64,000 nucleotides of DNA from UBA11400 sp964550435. GTDB taxonomy: Bacteria; Bacteroidota; Rhodothermia; Balneolales; HLUCCA01. Positions 16,588 to 23,453 of the stretch are shown in pieces. Numbering within the stretch: the first letter of the stretch is position 1; every line of letters starts with the position of its first letter. The notes beneath the pieces are model-generated. The model had not been told where the DNA came from. It did not search any database and saw only the letters and a program-made list of their open reading frames with translations. A program made the translations under genes and the position numbers. The stretch lies in assembly GCA_964550435.1 (NCBI GenBank), contig CAZJZI010000003.1:28456-92455 (forward strand), written 5' to 3'.

Positions 16588-16649
16588 TAGGTAGTAGTTA
16601 GTGGGAAGTAGGTAGTAGGGATTTGTTGTGAGCGGCGAGCAGCGAGCAG
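16588..16649. repeat. Heptamer repeats abutting the DUF6428-like gene start
   Basis: GGTAGTAGTTAGTGGGAAGTA and variants occupy 16590-16620. GC-richer heptamers (GTGAGCG, GCGAGCA) follow at 16629-16649. This is the fourth array placed directly upstream of a minus-strand ATG. Confidence 0.75.
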
Positions 16650-16697
16650 AACCTGTCCACTGTCTTTAGTGCACTAAATTTGATTGGTCTTGCATGG

Positions 16698-16736
16698 CCG
16701 TTTACCGTTTTCAGTTTACGGCTGCTAAAAGCAGCC
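16698..16736. repeat. AACGGTAAACGG-type word and hairpin at the arsR stop
   Basis: The minus strand of 16698-16721 reads CTGAAAACGGTAAACGG, nearly identical to 38514-38530. Next to it, GGCTGC at 16720-16725 pairs with GCAGCC at 16731-16736, overlapping the arsR stop codon. No T-run follows, so this may be an RNA-stability or attenuation hairpin rather than a terminator. Confidence 0.6.
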
Positions 16737-17071
16737 TAACAGCAGGTTGGTCCACAACATGAGTTGATCTGATTAAACAGAGCAGTGAAATCGGAATGGA
16801 TCTGATTCCAGCGTTCTGGATTGATACAGTAGTTGATCCGGGTTCCATCAATGGACCCCTGAATGATGCCAATATCCTTGAGCTCGCGCAAGTGTTGAGA
16901 AATGGTCGCCTGAGCGAGCCCAAGTTCATTGACCAGGTCGCTATTTATACAAGCATTGGTTTGTACCAGGTATTGCAATATTGCAACACGAGCCGGATGA
17001 GCGAACGCTTTGGCAGCCAACGCGACCGTGTTTTGTTCGTCGGTGAATAAATCTGTTCTTGTAACACCCAT
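16736..17071 (-). CDS. arsR: ArsR-family arsenic-responsive repressor with C-terminal cysteine pairs
   Basis: This is a 111-residue winged-helix repressor. The HTH core is HPARVAILQYLV...LGLAQATISQHLRELKDIGIIQG, followed by the wing and INYCINPERW. The C terminus ends in SCCGPTCC, a likely As(III)-binding site since several ArsR groups sense arsenite with C-terminal cysteines. It should bind its own promoter and release it when arsenite is present, inducing the DUF6428-like gene and acr3 downstream. AGAGG lies 6-10 nt upstream of the ATG, one of the clearer Shine-Dalgarno sequences in the window. Confidence 0.93.
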   Translation of the reverse strand: MGVTRTDLFTDEQNTVALAAKAFAHPARVAILQYLVQTNACINSDLVNELGLAQATISQHLRELKDIGIIQGSIDGTRINYCINPERWNQIHSDFTALFNQINSCCGPTCC

Positions 17072-17117
17072 CTGGGCCTCTTTTAAATTAATTCGTTGAT
17101 TTTTATCTAATCATTCA

Positions 17118-17197
17118 TTGCAATTTCGCAACACATCAACAGGCATTAGCGCATAGTATTGCGGTTCTGAATACTTAAACGATTATAATATCGCAAT
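17118..17197 (-). promoter_or_regulatory. Candidate ArsR operators upstream of arsR
   Basis: TTGC-AATTTC-GCAA is an inverted repeat at 17118-17131, 47 nt upstream of the arsR ATG. ATTGCG at 17158-17163 and CGCAAT at 17192-17197 form a second, widely spaced inverted pair. The shared TTGCg half-site suggests one binding protein, most simply ArsR. This is inferred from position and symmetry only. Confidence 0.5.
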
Positions 17198-17223
17198 GTT
17201 ACGATGGATTGAAATTAAATGCA

Positions 17224-17256
17224 AGCAGGTTGGTGGGAAAATCCCACCAACCTGCT
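17224..17256. repeat. Perfect 15-bp inverted repeat with 3-nt loop
   Basis: AGCAGGTTGGTGGGA at 17224-17238 is followed by AAA and its exact complement at 17242-17256. No T-run follows on either strand. It stands alone between the ars promoter region and the hairpin array. Confidence 0.85.
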
Positions 17257-17285
17257 GAAAACGGTATACAAAAAACGGTAAACCG
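17257..17285. repeat. AAAACGGTA word pair
   Basis: CTGAAAACGGTATAC (17254-17268) and AAAACGGTAAACCG (17272-17285) are copies of the word also present at 16698-16721 and 38506-38530. Confidence 0.6.
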
Positions 17286-17327
17286 CCTTACAGATTAGTC
17301 TGTTACTGACCAAGATTTGCTGAGTAA

Positions 17328-17447
17328 GAGAAAGCTCACGGTGTTCGCAGAGAAAGTTGTTGCGCATGAGAATGCTTGAACATTTTCTCACGGCGCAGCC
17401 GTCTTTCTCACTGGTGTAACCAGTCTTTCACAGGAGGCTACGCCTCC
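17328..17447. repeat. Mirrored GAGAAAG/CTTTCTC words separating triloop hairpins
   Basis: GAGAAAG occurs at 17328 and 17350, GAGAA at 17368, TTTTCTC at 17383, CTTTCTC at 17403 and CTTTCAC at 17425. Between and after the right-hand words are perfect hairpins with 3-nt loops: ACGGC-GCA-GCCGT (17390-17402), ACTGGT-GTA-ACCAGT (17410-17424) and GGAGGC-TAC-GCCTCC (17433-17447). No reading frame or known RNA family is recognised. Confidence 0.7.
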
Positions 17448-17451
17448 CTAC

Positions 17452-17490
17452 AAAAAAAAGGGACGAGCGAATCTCTCATCACTAGTCCCT
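17452..17490 (-). terminator. Rho-independent terminator of the M28 peptidase gene
   Basis: On the minus strand AGGGAC (17485-17490) and GTCCCT (17459-17464) pair, extended by a CT/AG pair, and eight T follow at 17452-17459. It lies about 50 nt past the M28 stop codon. Confidence 0.85.
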
Positions 17491-17491
17491 C

Positions 17492-17534
17492 AACTCTATT
17501 CTGTGTACTACTGTGAACTGTGTTCTGTGTACTA
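17492..17534. repeat. AGTACACAG / CACAGTT word cluster
   Basis: The minus strand reads AGTACACAG, AACACAGTTCACAG, AGTACACAG in succession. A close match lies on the plus strand at 22589-22612, in the gap after the NamZ-like gene. Confidence 0.55.
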
Positions 17535-17540
17535 AATTAC

Positions 17541-19202
17541 TTACTCTAGCTCCTCAAGCGCATTCAGTCGAGCTGCTTCGAACTCGTTGCCGGGCGTCCA
17601 GCTCATTTTCTCTGGAAGGTTTGCAATGCGGTAAGCTACGTTGAAATAGAGTTTCAGGTCTTCAACGGTGCCGGACAAGTCCCACGTATCGTCGAAGTTG
17701 TCGAGTTGGGTATGGTAGCGTTGGCGCAGGTAGTCAGTTACCCAGTCGGCATGTCCTTCAGGCTTGTCGATGTATGTGGTTCCGGATTTCATATAGAGGG
17801 CAGGTACACCAACTTTTGCAAAGGAGAAGTGGTCGGACCGGTAGTAGAATCCCTGATCCGGTTGATTGTCAGGTACGACCTCACGGCCTTGTTTGGCTGC
17901 TTCTTCTTCTAGAATTGGATCGATATTGGTGCGTCCGTATCCGATGGAAACGACGTCTTTGGTGCGTCCGAATACGCTGAGTATGTCAGTGTTGATGTTG
18001 GCAGACATCGATCCAGCAGGAACTGGTGGATTCAGGGCAAAATACTTGGATCCTAGTAATCCAGACTCCTCGGCACCTACGGCAACGAACATCAGACTGC
18101 GTTTGACTTCGTCCTTAACTTGCATGAACGCGTTTGCCAGATTGATCATGGCACTGATTCCACTAGCGTTGTCCATGGCTCCGTTATAGATAGAATCGCC
18201 TTCGAGTGGGGTTGGACTTATTCCCATGTGGTCGTGATGTGCAGAGAATACAACGTACTCGTCTTTGTAAATCGGATCAGCACCTTCCACGATTCCGACA
18301 ACGTTTTTGGCTGTAATGGTACGATAGGTGGCACTTAAGTCGATGTTGGCACGGACATCCCCAAGCGATACGGGCAGAAAATCCGGACTATCGGCCGCGG
18401 CCATAAGTTCTTCGAGATTGAGTCCGGCGGTTTCAAAGAGCTGTACACTGGCGCGTGATCCCAGCCATCCGGAGATTTGTGTAGGAGCACGTTCTTCTCC
18501 CTCTGGTACCAGGGTGAATCGCTCACGACCAAAGCTGTTGGCAACTACTGCCCATGGATATCCTGCCGTTGGCGTAGTGTGTATGATTAGTACACCTGCT
18601 GCACCCAGTTCCTGTGCGATTTCGTATTTGTAGCTCCAGCGCCCGTAGTAGAGACGGGAGTTCCCGCGGAATCCGTTTTCGCCGTTGATCGGATTGCTGT
18701 TTTTCATGATGAGGATCTTTCCAGCTACATCCAGTCCTTTGTAGTCATCCCAGTTTTCCTCCGGAGCCACGATTCCGTATCCAACGAAGACCATCTCAGC
18801 GTTTTGGAGACTGACCGATGGCTGATCCAACGCTGGAGAAACGACCAGTTCCATTCCATAAGGTACATTCATGACTTCGCGTCCACCACGTGTTATTCGA
18901 AGTGAAGTATTACGATCGGTAGTCTGACCTAAAACCGGTACGTCCTGAATCCAACTGTCACCGGGCATACCAGGTTTCAGACCCAGTCGTTCGAACTGTT
19001 CGATGATGTAATCGACGGTCATGTCCTCGCCCGGGGTAGCCGGTGCGCGCCCCATGAAACTGTCATCAGCGATAACCCGAACGTGCTCAGCAATCGACTC
19101 TTCGGTGATAGAATTCAGCGCCTGATCTACATTAGATTTAGGTGCGCAGGAAACGGCCATTAGTGTCGTGGCCAGGGCGATGCTCAAAATAGAGTATTTC
19201 AT
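17541..19202 (-). CDS. M28-family metallopeptidase with PA domain, lipoprotein
   Basis: This is an exported zinc aminopeptidase of 553 residues. I use the ATG at 19200-19202 (MKYSILSIAL), giving a lipoprotein signal with lipobox MAVSC; the frame extending to 19403 adds an unlikely basic leader. A protease-associated domain (about residues 120-280) is inserted before the di-zinc core. Zn ligands lie in SAHHDHMG, GAMDNASG, VAVGAEESGLLGS and YRSDHFSFAK. It probably frees N-terminal residues from peptides at the outer membrane, complementing the S46 and S9 enzymes. Confidence 0.92.
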   Translation of the reverse strand: MKYSILSIALATTLMAVSCAPKSNVDQALNSITEESIAEHVRVIADDSFMGRAPATPGEDMTVDYIIEQFERLGLKPGMPGDSWIQDVPVLGQTTDRNTSLRITRGGREVMNVPYGMELVVSPALDQPSVSLQNAEMVFVGYGIVAPEENWDDYKGLDVAGKILIMKNSNPINGENGFRGNSRLYYGRWSYKYEIAQELGAAGVLIIHTTPTAGYPWAVVANSFGRERFTLVPEGEERAPTQISGWLGSRASVQLFETAGLNLEELMAAADSPDFLPVSLGDVRANIDLSATYRTITAKNVVGIVEGADPIYKDEYVVFSAHHDHMGISPTPLEGDSIYNGAMDNASGISAMINLANAFMQVKDEVKRSLMFVAVGAEESGLLGSKYFALNPPVPAGSMSANINTDILSVFGRTKDVVSIGYGRTNIDPILEEEAAKQGREVVPDNQPDQGFYYRSDHFSFAKVGVPALYMKSGTTYIDKPEGHADWVTDYLRQRYHTQLDNFDDTWDLSGTVEDLKLYFNVAYRIANLPEKMSWTPGNEFEAARLNALEELE

Positions 19203-19330
19203 ACACATACAATTTATTAGAAATGAATGCCTTGTTTGGCAAAATATAAACCTCAGAATACGAAAATCGCCGTTGAAATTAAATAACACAACCGAAGCTC
19301 CGGGCCTTTTGAACTTCAAAGTTTGTAAAA

Positions 19331-19927
19331 TCAAGGAGTATGCTCTTTGATCCAGAAGGTGAGGTACTTTTCGGACTCTGTGTTTTCGTCGAGATCCTGC
19401 CATTTAAAGGTCGCCTTTAAATCCGGACGTTCAATGTAACCACGTTTCCTCCAAAAAGCATGAAGGGTTTTATATCCATCGGGTTTACGCGGATGATCGG
19501 CCGGGCGGTCTACGGCACAAAATGTTGTGAGGGTAAATCCAAGTCCAAGCGCATGTGACTCACGTTCTTTAAAAAACCGCACCCCGATGCCTTGTCCGCG
19601 GTACTGTTGAAGTAAAACGGATTCCCCGAAGTAGAAGTAGCTGCGTCGGTCCAGTCCAGCGGACTCAAACGGTCTCCAGACCATGGGATCCTCATCGGAC
19701 ATTGGCATTCCGGTCGATGCACCTACCACCTTGTCGCCATCCAAAGCCAGCACTACGACGGTTTTTTCTGAAGTCGTGTAGCGTTTCAGGTACTTCTGCT
19801 CGTAAGTGAACGATCCATCGTAGAGGTATGGAAATTCGCGGAACACCGTAATTCTGAGCTCGGCAAGTGCATCGATGTATGGGAGTATCTCAGATCCTGT
19901 GAGGCTAATAATTCGAATGGAACTCAT
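19331..19927 (-). CDS. GNAT-family N-acetyltransferase
   Basis: This is a 198-residue acetyltransferase-like protein. The acetyl-CoA loop is in the segment GESVLLQQYRGQGIGVRFF, preceded by the strand VVVLALDGDKVVGASTG. The FREFPYLYDGSFTYEQKYL region is typical of a small GNAT subgroup. The substrate is unknown. It is transcribed divergently from ndk across a 98-nt gap. The downstream M28 start lies 128 nt beyond its stop. Confidence 0.82.
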   Translation of the reverse strand: MSSIRIISLTGSEILPYIDALAELRITVFREFPYLYDGSFTYEQKYLKRYTTSEKTVVVLALDGDKVVGASTGMPMSDEDPMVWRPFESAGLDRRSYFYFGESVLLQQYRGQGIGVRFFKERESHALGLGFTLTTFCAVDRPADHPRKPDGYKTLHAFWRKRGYIERPDLKATFKWQDLDENTESEKYLTFWIKEHTP

Positions 19928-20025
19928 TATCTGATTTTATTTGAAGATGAACGCTTCAGAAGTTCTGTATTTCTGCGTAAATTACGAGTCTCTAACCGAC
20001 TTTTTAACACGAAAATTATTCTACA

Positions 20026-20457
20026 ATGGCTATCGAACGTACCCTTGCAATTCTCAAACCTGACTGTGTTCGCAAAAATCTCCAAGGCGCAGTACTTAAG
20101 CAAATCCAGGACGCTGGATTCAAAGTTTTGGCAACTAAAATGACCCGTCTGACCATGGACACTGCAGGTGGATTCTACGCGGTTCACCGTGAGCGTCCGT
20201 TTTACGGCGAGCTTTGCGAATTCATGAGCTCTGGCGCGTGCATGCCAATCGCTTTAGAAAAAGAAAACGCTATTGCTGACTTCCGTAAACTTATCGGTGC
20301 TACTAATCCAGCTCAAGCTGAAGAGGGAACTGTACGTCGTTTGTATGCTGACAGCGTAGGCGAGAACATTGTTCACGGTTCTGACTCTGTCGAAAATGGC
20401 AAAATCGAAATCGCGTACTTCTTCGCTGAGTCTGAAATCATCGCCAACCAGGCCTAA
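20026..20457 (+). CDS. ndk: Nucleoside diphosphate kinase
   Basis: This enzyme transfers the terminal phosphate of ATP to NDPs through a phospho-His intermediate. The protein has 143 residues, a normal length. The catalytic His is H117 in ENIVHGSDS, and the N-terminal ERTLAILKPDCV and central LYADSVGEN blocks are standard. It is cytosolic and monocistronic, with its own terminator immediately downstream. Confidence 0.97.
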   Translation: MAIERTLAILKPDCVRKNLQGAVLKQIQDAGFKVLATKMTRLTMDTAGGFYAVHRERPFYGELCEFMSSGACMPIALEKENAIADFRKLIGATNPAQAEEGTVRRLYADSVGENIVHGSDSVENGKIEIAYFFAESEIIANQA

Positions 20458-20490
20458 GACTCCTTTTTTCTTACAGACAATTCTGTGCAA

Positions 20491-20524
20491 AGGCAGCTGT
20501 GACCCAGCTGCCTTTTTTGTTTTT
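20491..20524 (+). terminator. Rho-independent terminator of ndk
   Basis: GGCAGCTG at 20492-20499 pairs with CAGCTGCC at 20505-20512, and TTTTTTGTTTTT follows. Confidence 0.9.
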
Positions 20525-20532
20525 ACAAATTA

Positions 20533-20566
20533 ATTAGCTAATATTAGCTAATGTTAAAATTTAACA
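20533..20566 (+). promoter_or_regulatory. Tandem palindromes in the toxin-antitoxin promoter
   Basis: ATTAGCTAAT, itself a palindrome, occurs twice back to back at 20533-20552. TGTTAAA-A-TTTAACA follows at 20552-20566, ending 12 nt before the antitoxin ATG. Such arrays are typical operators for autoregulating antitoxins; the binding protein is inferred. Confidence 0.65.
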
Positions 20567-20578
20567 TATCCTAAAACT

Positions 20579-20851
20579 ATGAACATACAATCTGATATAA
20601 AATTGGTGAATATGCATGAGGCGAAGTCTCAGTTATCGCGCTTGGTGCAGGAAGTATTGGATGGGCATCGTGTACGATTAGCCCGAAATGGGAAACCCGT
20701 GGTTGAGCTCAAAATAATAGACGATGAGGATATAATTCGTGTTCCAGGAACAATGGCTGGAAAAATTTGGGTTTCTGAGGATTTTGACGATTACACACCT
20801 GACATTCAGCAACTATTTGAAGGAAATGTCGAGGATGAATTACCTGATTGA
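20579..20851 (+). CDS. Type II antitoxin, Phd/YefM family
   Basis: This is a 90-residue antitoxin. The N-terminal VNMHEAKSQLSRLVQEVLDG..VRLARNGKPVVELKII is the Phd/YefM DNA-binding fold. The acidic C terminus (DFDDYTPDIQQLFEGNVEDELPD) would wrap and inhibit the toxin. It overlaps the VapC-like toxin by 17 nt. It should repress its own promoter through the palindromes just upstream. Confidence 0.9.
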   Translation: MNIQSDIKLVNMHEAKSQLSRLVQEVLDGHRVRLARNGKPVVELKIIDDEDIIRVPGTMAGKIWVSEDFDDYTPDIQQLFEGNVEDELPD

Positions 20852-21209
20852 TACACATGTCCTGATATGGTGGCTGACAGATGATGCCCGTTTGAGTAAG
20901 GAAGTTAGAGATATTTTAACCTACAAACCTGTTTTCTGTAGCGTTGTATCCTTGTGGGAAGTAATTCTAAAGGCTGAAGCCGGAAAAATTAATGTTGCTG
21001 ATTCATTCATTATGGAAGCAAAGGGGCAGGGGTTTGCGTGGTTGGAAGTTCAAGTGAATCACATAGAAGCATTACATCATTTGCCTCAATATCACAAAGA
21101 TCCCTTCGACCGATTATTAATTGCGCAAGCTAAGGCAGAATGTCTTACACTAATTACCGCCGACAAACGCATCCAAAAGTATAATGTTCCAATTTTAAGA
21201 CCATCTTAG
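20835..21209 (+). CDS. VapC-family PIN-domain toxin
   Basis: This is a ribonuclease toxin of 124 residues that would cleave RNA, often tRNA, when not bound by its antitoxin. The start ATG at 20835 gives MNYLIDTHVLIWW with the first acidic residue D6. The other PIN acidic residues lie in SLWEVILK, DPFDRLLIAQA and ITADKRI. A longer frame from 20739 is only overlap with the antitoxin gene. PIN toxins with Phd-type antitoxins are common. All catalytic acids are intact, so it looks active. Confidence 0.9.
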   Translation: MNYLIDTHVLIWWLTDDARLSKEVRDILTYKPVFCSVVSLWEVILKAEAGKINVADSFIMEAKGQGFAWLEVQVNHIEALHHLPQYHKDPFDRLLIAQAKAECLTLITADKRIQKYNVPILRPS

Positions 21210-21328
21210 TGTTGGGGTACTAAGTGGTATTTATGCTTTCAAATTGATTTTTTTCTTTCCATTTTTGGGTAAACTCTAAGCCAGGCAATGAGTCCGAACG
21301 AGTTGAAAACCCCAAATTCCCCCCGTGT

Positions 21329-22576
21329 ATGTGTCGATATGCCATAGTTTTAGTGTTTTTAATGACGTTTTGGTCGTGTACCGACATCGATTTACCCCCA
21401 ATTGAACCGGTTGCCGAGGCCAAACAACCAATAAAAACCGGTGCAGAAGTACTTCTAGGGAGCTTTCTACCAGATTTACATGGTAAAAGCGTCGGACTCG
21501 TTATGAATCCAACCGCCCGCGTCGGAAATACCCACATGCTCGACACGCTCCTGGCCAGTGGCGTCAACATCAAGGCATTATTCGCTCCCGAACATGGATT
21601 CCGTGGCGACTATGGGGCCGGAGAGAAAATCACAGATGGCATCGATGAACAAACTGGATTGCCAGTATTCTCCCTCTACGGACAAACCCGTAAACCAACT
21701 CCAGAAATGCTCGATGGCATCGACGTGTTGCTATTCGACATGCAAGACGTTGGTGCTCGATTCTATACCTATTTGTCCACCATGGGACTCGTGATGGAGT
21801 CGGCTGCCGAAGAAGGTGTTGAACTCTGGATTCTGGACAGACCGAATCCCGCTGGTGGGGATTACGTGAGTGGCTGGATGCTCGATCCAAAGCATACCTC
21901 GTTCGTGGGCGCGTACGCTGTACCGATTGCGCACGGAATGACTCTTGGTGAACTGGCTATGATGATTCGCGATGAAGGGTGGCTGTATGCCTCAGAGCCA
22001 TTGAATCTGCGCATCGTTACCATGCAAGGTTGGAACCGATCCATGAAATGGTCCGACACCGGACTCGATTGGGTGCCACCTTCTCCCAATTTGCCCACTC
22101 ACGAACATGCCTTCCTCTACCTTGGGACCTGTTTCATAGAGGGAACAAGTATGTCTGAAGGACGTGGTACGTCCGACTCATTTTTGCTGGTTGGTGATCC
22201 ACTGATGTCGATTCCGCCGAGTGTAATTGATTCACTTCAGCAAATCCATCCGATAGCCATCACCGACTCAGTATTCACTCCGGTTGACNNNNNNNNNNNN
22301 NNNNAGCACGAAAACACACAAGTTCAGGGGATGTATCTACGTGTTACCGAAGATTCCTGGTCGGATCTGGATCCCGTTGCATTTGGACACGACCTACTCC
22401 GAGTAATGATGCAAAACACTGATTCAGTAACCACCAGAGATTTTATCTATTTGCTTACAGGAACTGACAGAATCGACGAGTTTTTGGCTAATCCAGAACT
22501 CAGTGCTTCTGAAATGTGGGAAGAAGAAATTGAGGAGTTTAAGAGTAGGAGATCTCCGTATTTGCTTTATGAATAG
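21329..22576 (+). CDS. DUF1343 / NamZ-like exo-beta-N-acetylmuramidase, lipoprotein (contains 16-N gap)
   Basis: This is a cell-wall recycling glycosidase of about 415 residues. DUF1343 proteins include NamZ (family GH171), which removes MurNAc from the non-reducing end of glycan fragments. The diagnostic segments GLVMNPTARVG, LFAPEHGFRGDYGAGE, SLYGQTRKPTPEML, LLFDMQDVGARFYTYLSTM and DRPNPAGG are intact. The N terminus MCRYAIVLVFLMTFWSC suggests a lipoprotein. Sixteen N at 22289-22304 interrupt the C-terminal third; the frame happens to stay open, but true length and frame there are unknown. It fits with mltD and ldcA elsewhere in the window. Confidence 0.87.
   Translation: MCRYAIVLVFLMTFWSCTDIDLPPIEPVAEAKQPIKTGAEVLLGSFLPDLHGKSVGLVMNPTARVGNTHMLDTLLASGVNIKALFAPEHGFRGDYGAGEKITDGIDEQTGLPVFSLYGQTRKPTPEMLDGIDVLLFDMQDVGARFYTYLSTMGLVMESAAEEGVELWILDRPNPAGGDYVSGWMLDPKHTSFVGAYAVPIAHGMTLGELAMMIRDEGWLYASEPLNLRIVTMQGWNRSMKWSDTGLDWVPPSPNLPTHEHAFLYLGTCFIEGTSMSEGRGTSDSFLLVGDPLMSIPPSVIDSLQQIHPIAITDSVFTPVDXXXXXXHENTQVQGMYLRVTEDSWSDLDPVAFGHDLLRVMMQNTDSVTTRDFIYLLTGTDRIDEFLANPELSASEMWEEEIEEFKSRRSPYLLYE
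22289..22304. other. Short assembly gap (16 N) inside the NamZ-like gene
   Basis: Sixteen N replace unknown sequence. The flanking frames agree if the gap is 16 nt plus or minus a multiple of three. Confidence 0.9.
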
Positions 22577-22588
22577 ACATTAGTGCGC

Positions 22589-22614
22589 AGTACACAGTGC
22601 ACAGTTAACAGTTT
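22589..22614. repeat. AGTACACAG / CACAGTTAACAG words
   Basis: CAGTACACAGTGCACAG followed by TTAACAGTTTT matches in part the words at 17492-17534 and 38506-38530. Confidence 0.55.
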
Positions 22615-22622
22615 TAGCGCAC

Positions 22623-22705
22623 AAGGGTCAGTAAGGTCAGAGAGTGCAGTTTTTACTCCCCTGAACCACCTGCACTTCCTGATCTTTCTGAACTTCGTGC
22701 ACTTC
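22623..22705. repeat. Nonamer inverted element, copy 3
   Basis: The left arm is AAGGGTCAG (22623), TAAGGTCAG (22632) and AGAGTGCAG (22641). A spacer of 20 nt occupies 22650-22669. The right arm is CTGCACTTC (22670), CTGATCTTT (22679), CTGAACTTC (22688) and GTGCACTTC (22697). It lies between the convergent NamZ-like and rlmB genes, where it could also act as a bidirectional transcript end. Confidence 0.8.
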
Positions 22706-22712
22706 CTAAAAT

Positions 22713-23453
22713 CTATTTACCCGCTAGCCTATTTCTGATTATTTCATAGCAGATCAGTGCTGCGCTCACAGAAGCGTTCAGCGATTCCACATTGTTTTTC
22801 ATAGGGACACTCACTGTAAAGTCGCATTGCTTGAGGGTGTGCTGGCGGATTCCCTTGCCTTCGCTGCCTACAATTACAACCAATGGCATGTTAAAATCCT
22901 GCTTCCAGAGAGTGGTTTTGGCATTTTGGTCGAGTCCTACGACCCAGAATCCCGCCTCTTTCAGTAATCCGATAGACTGATTAATATTTACAACCCGAAT
23001 GATCGGCACCATTCCCGCGGTACCGGCTGAAGTCTTGTACACAGTAGCGTTTACCGGTGCCTGCCGGTGCTTTGGAACCACAACAGCATCCATTCCTGAT
23101 GCTGCTGCTGTGCGGAGAATGGCTCCAAAATTGGCTACGTCTTCGATTTCGTCCATGATTAGAACGACGGGATTCGTCTTCACATCGATTGTTTCCAGCC
23201 ACTCATCCAATTCCAGATATTCGACCGCGCTGAGCTGAGCTACGACGCCTTGGTCGTTCACCGGTCCAACTAGCTCATTTAGTTTCTTACCAGGGACACG
23301 TTGCACAGGAATCCGATTGCCCGAAGCCATGTCCAGTATCTGTTTGAATCCACCTCCAGCTGTGTCACGGATGTATATCTTCTCTACCTTCTCGGGGTTC
23401 TGTTTCAGGGCTTCTTCGACAGGATGTCGACCGTAAATCAACGATTCACTCAT
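22713..23453 (-). CDS. rlmB: 23S rRNA (guanosine-2'-O)-methyltransferase, RlmB type
   Basis: This SpoU-family methyltransferase of 246 residues modifies a guanosine in 23S rRNA using SAM. The N-terminal substrate-binding domain starts ESLIYGRHPVEEALKQ. The knotted catalytic domain has motif 1 in NFGAILRTAAASG, motif 2 in LVVIVGSEGKGIRQ and motif 3 in VPMKNNVESLNASVSAAL. Its start overlaps the stop of the small membrane-protein gene upstream by 4 nt, so the two are probably coupled. Confidence 0.93.
   Translation of the reverse strand: MSESLIYGRHPVEEALKQNPEKVEKIYIRDTAGGGFKQILDMASGNRIPVQRVPGKKLNELVGPVNDQGVVAQLSAVEYLELDEWLETIDVKTNPVVLIMDEIEDVANFGAILRTAAASGMDAVVVPKHRQAPVNATVYKTSAGTAGMVPIIRVVNINQSIGLLKEAGFWVVGLDQNAKTTLWKQDFNMPLVVIVGSEGKGIRQHTLKQCDFTVSVPMKNNVESLNASVSAALICYEIIRNRLAGK

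Noticed and set aside
16973..16986. Perfect palindrome TTGCAATATTGCAA as a main ArsR operator
   Set aside because: It lies inside the arsR coding region and encodes conserved residues (VAILQYL), so chance is a fair explanation. Mentioned only as a possible extra site.
19203..19403. N-terminal extension of the M28 peptidase
   Set aside because: It would bury the lipoprotein signal that begins at 19202.
22289..22304. Frameshift or pseudogene in the NamZ-like gene
   Set aside because: The only disruption is a run of N; both sides stay in one frame.
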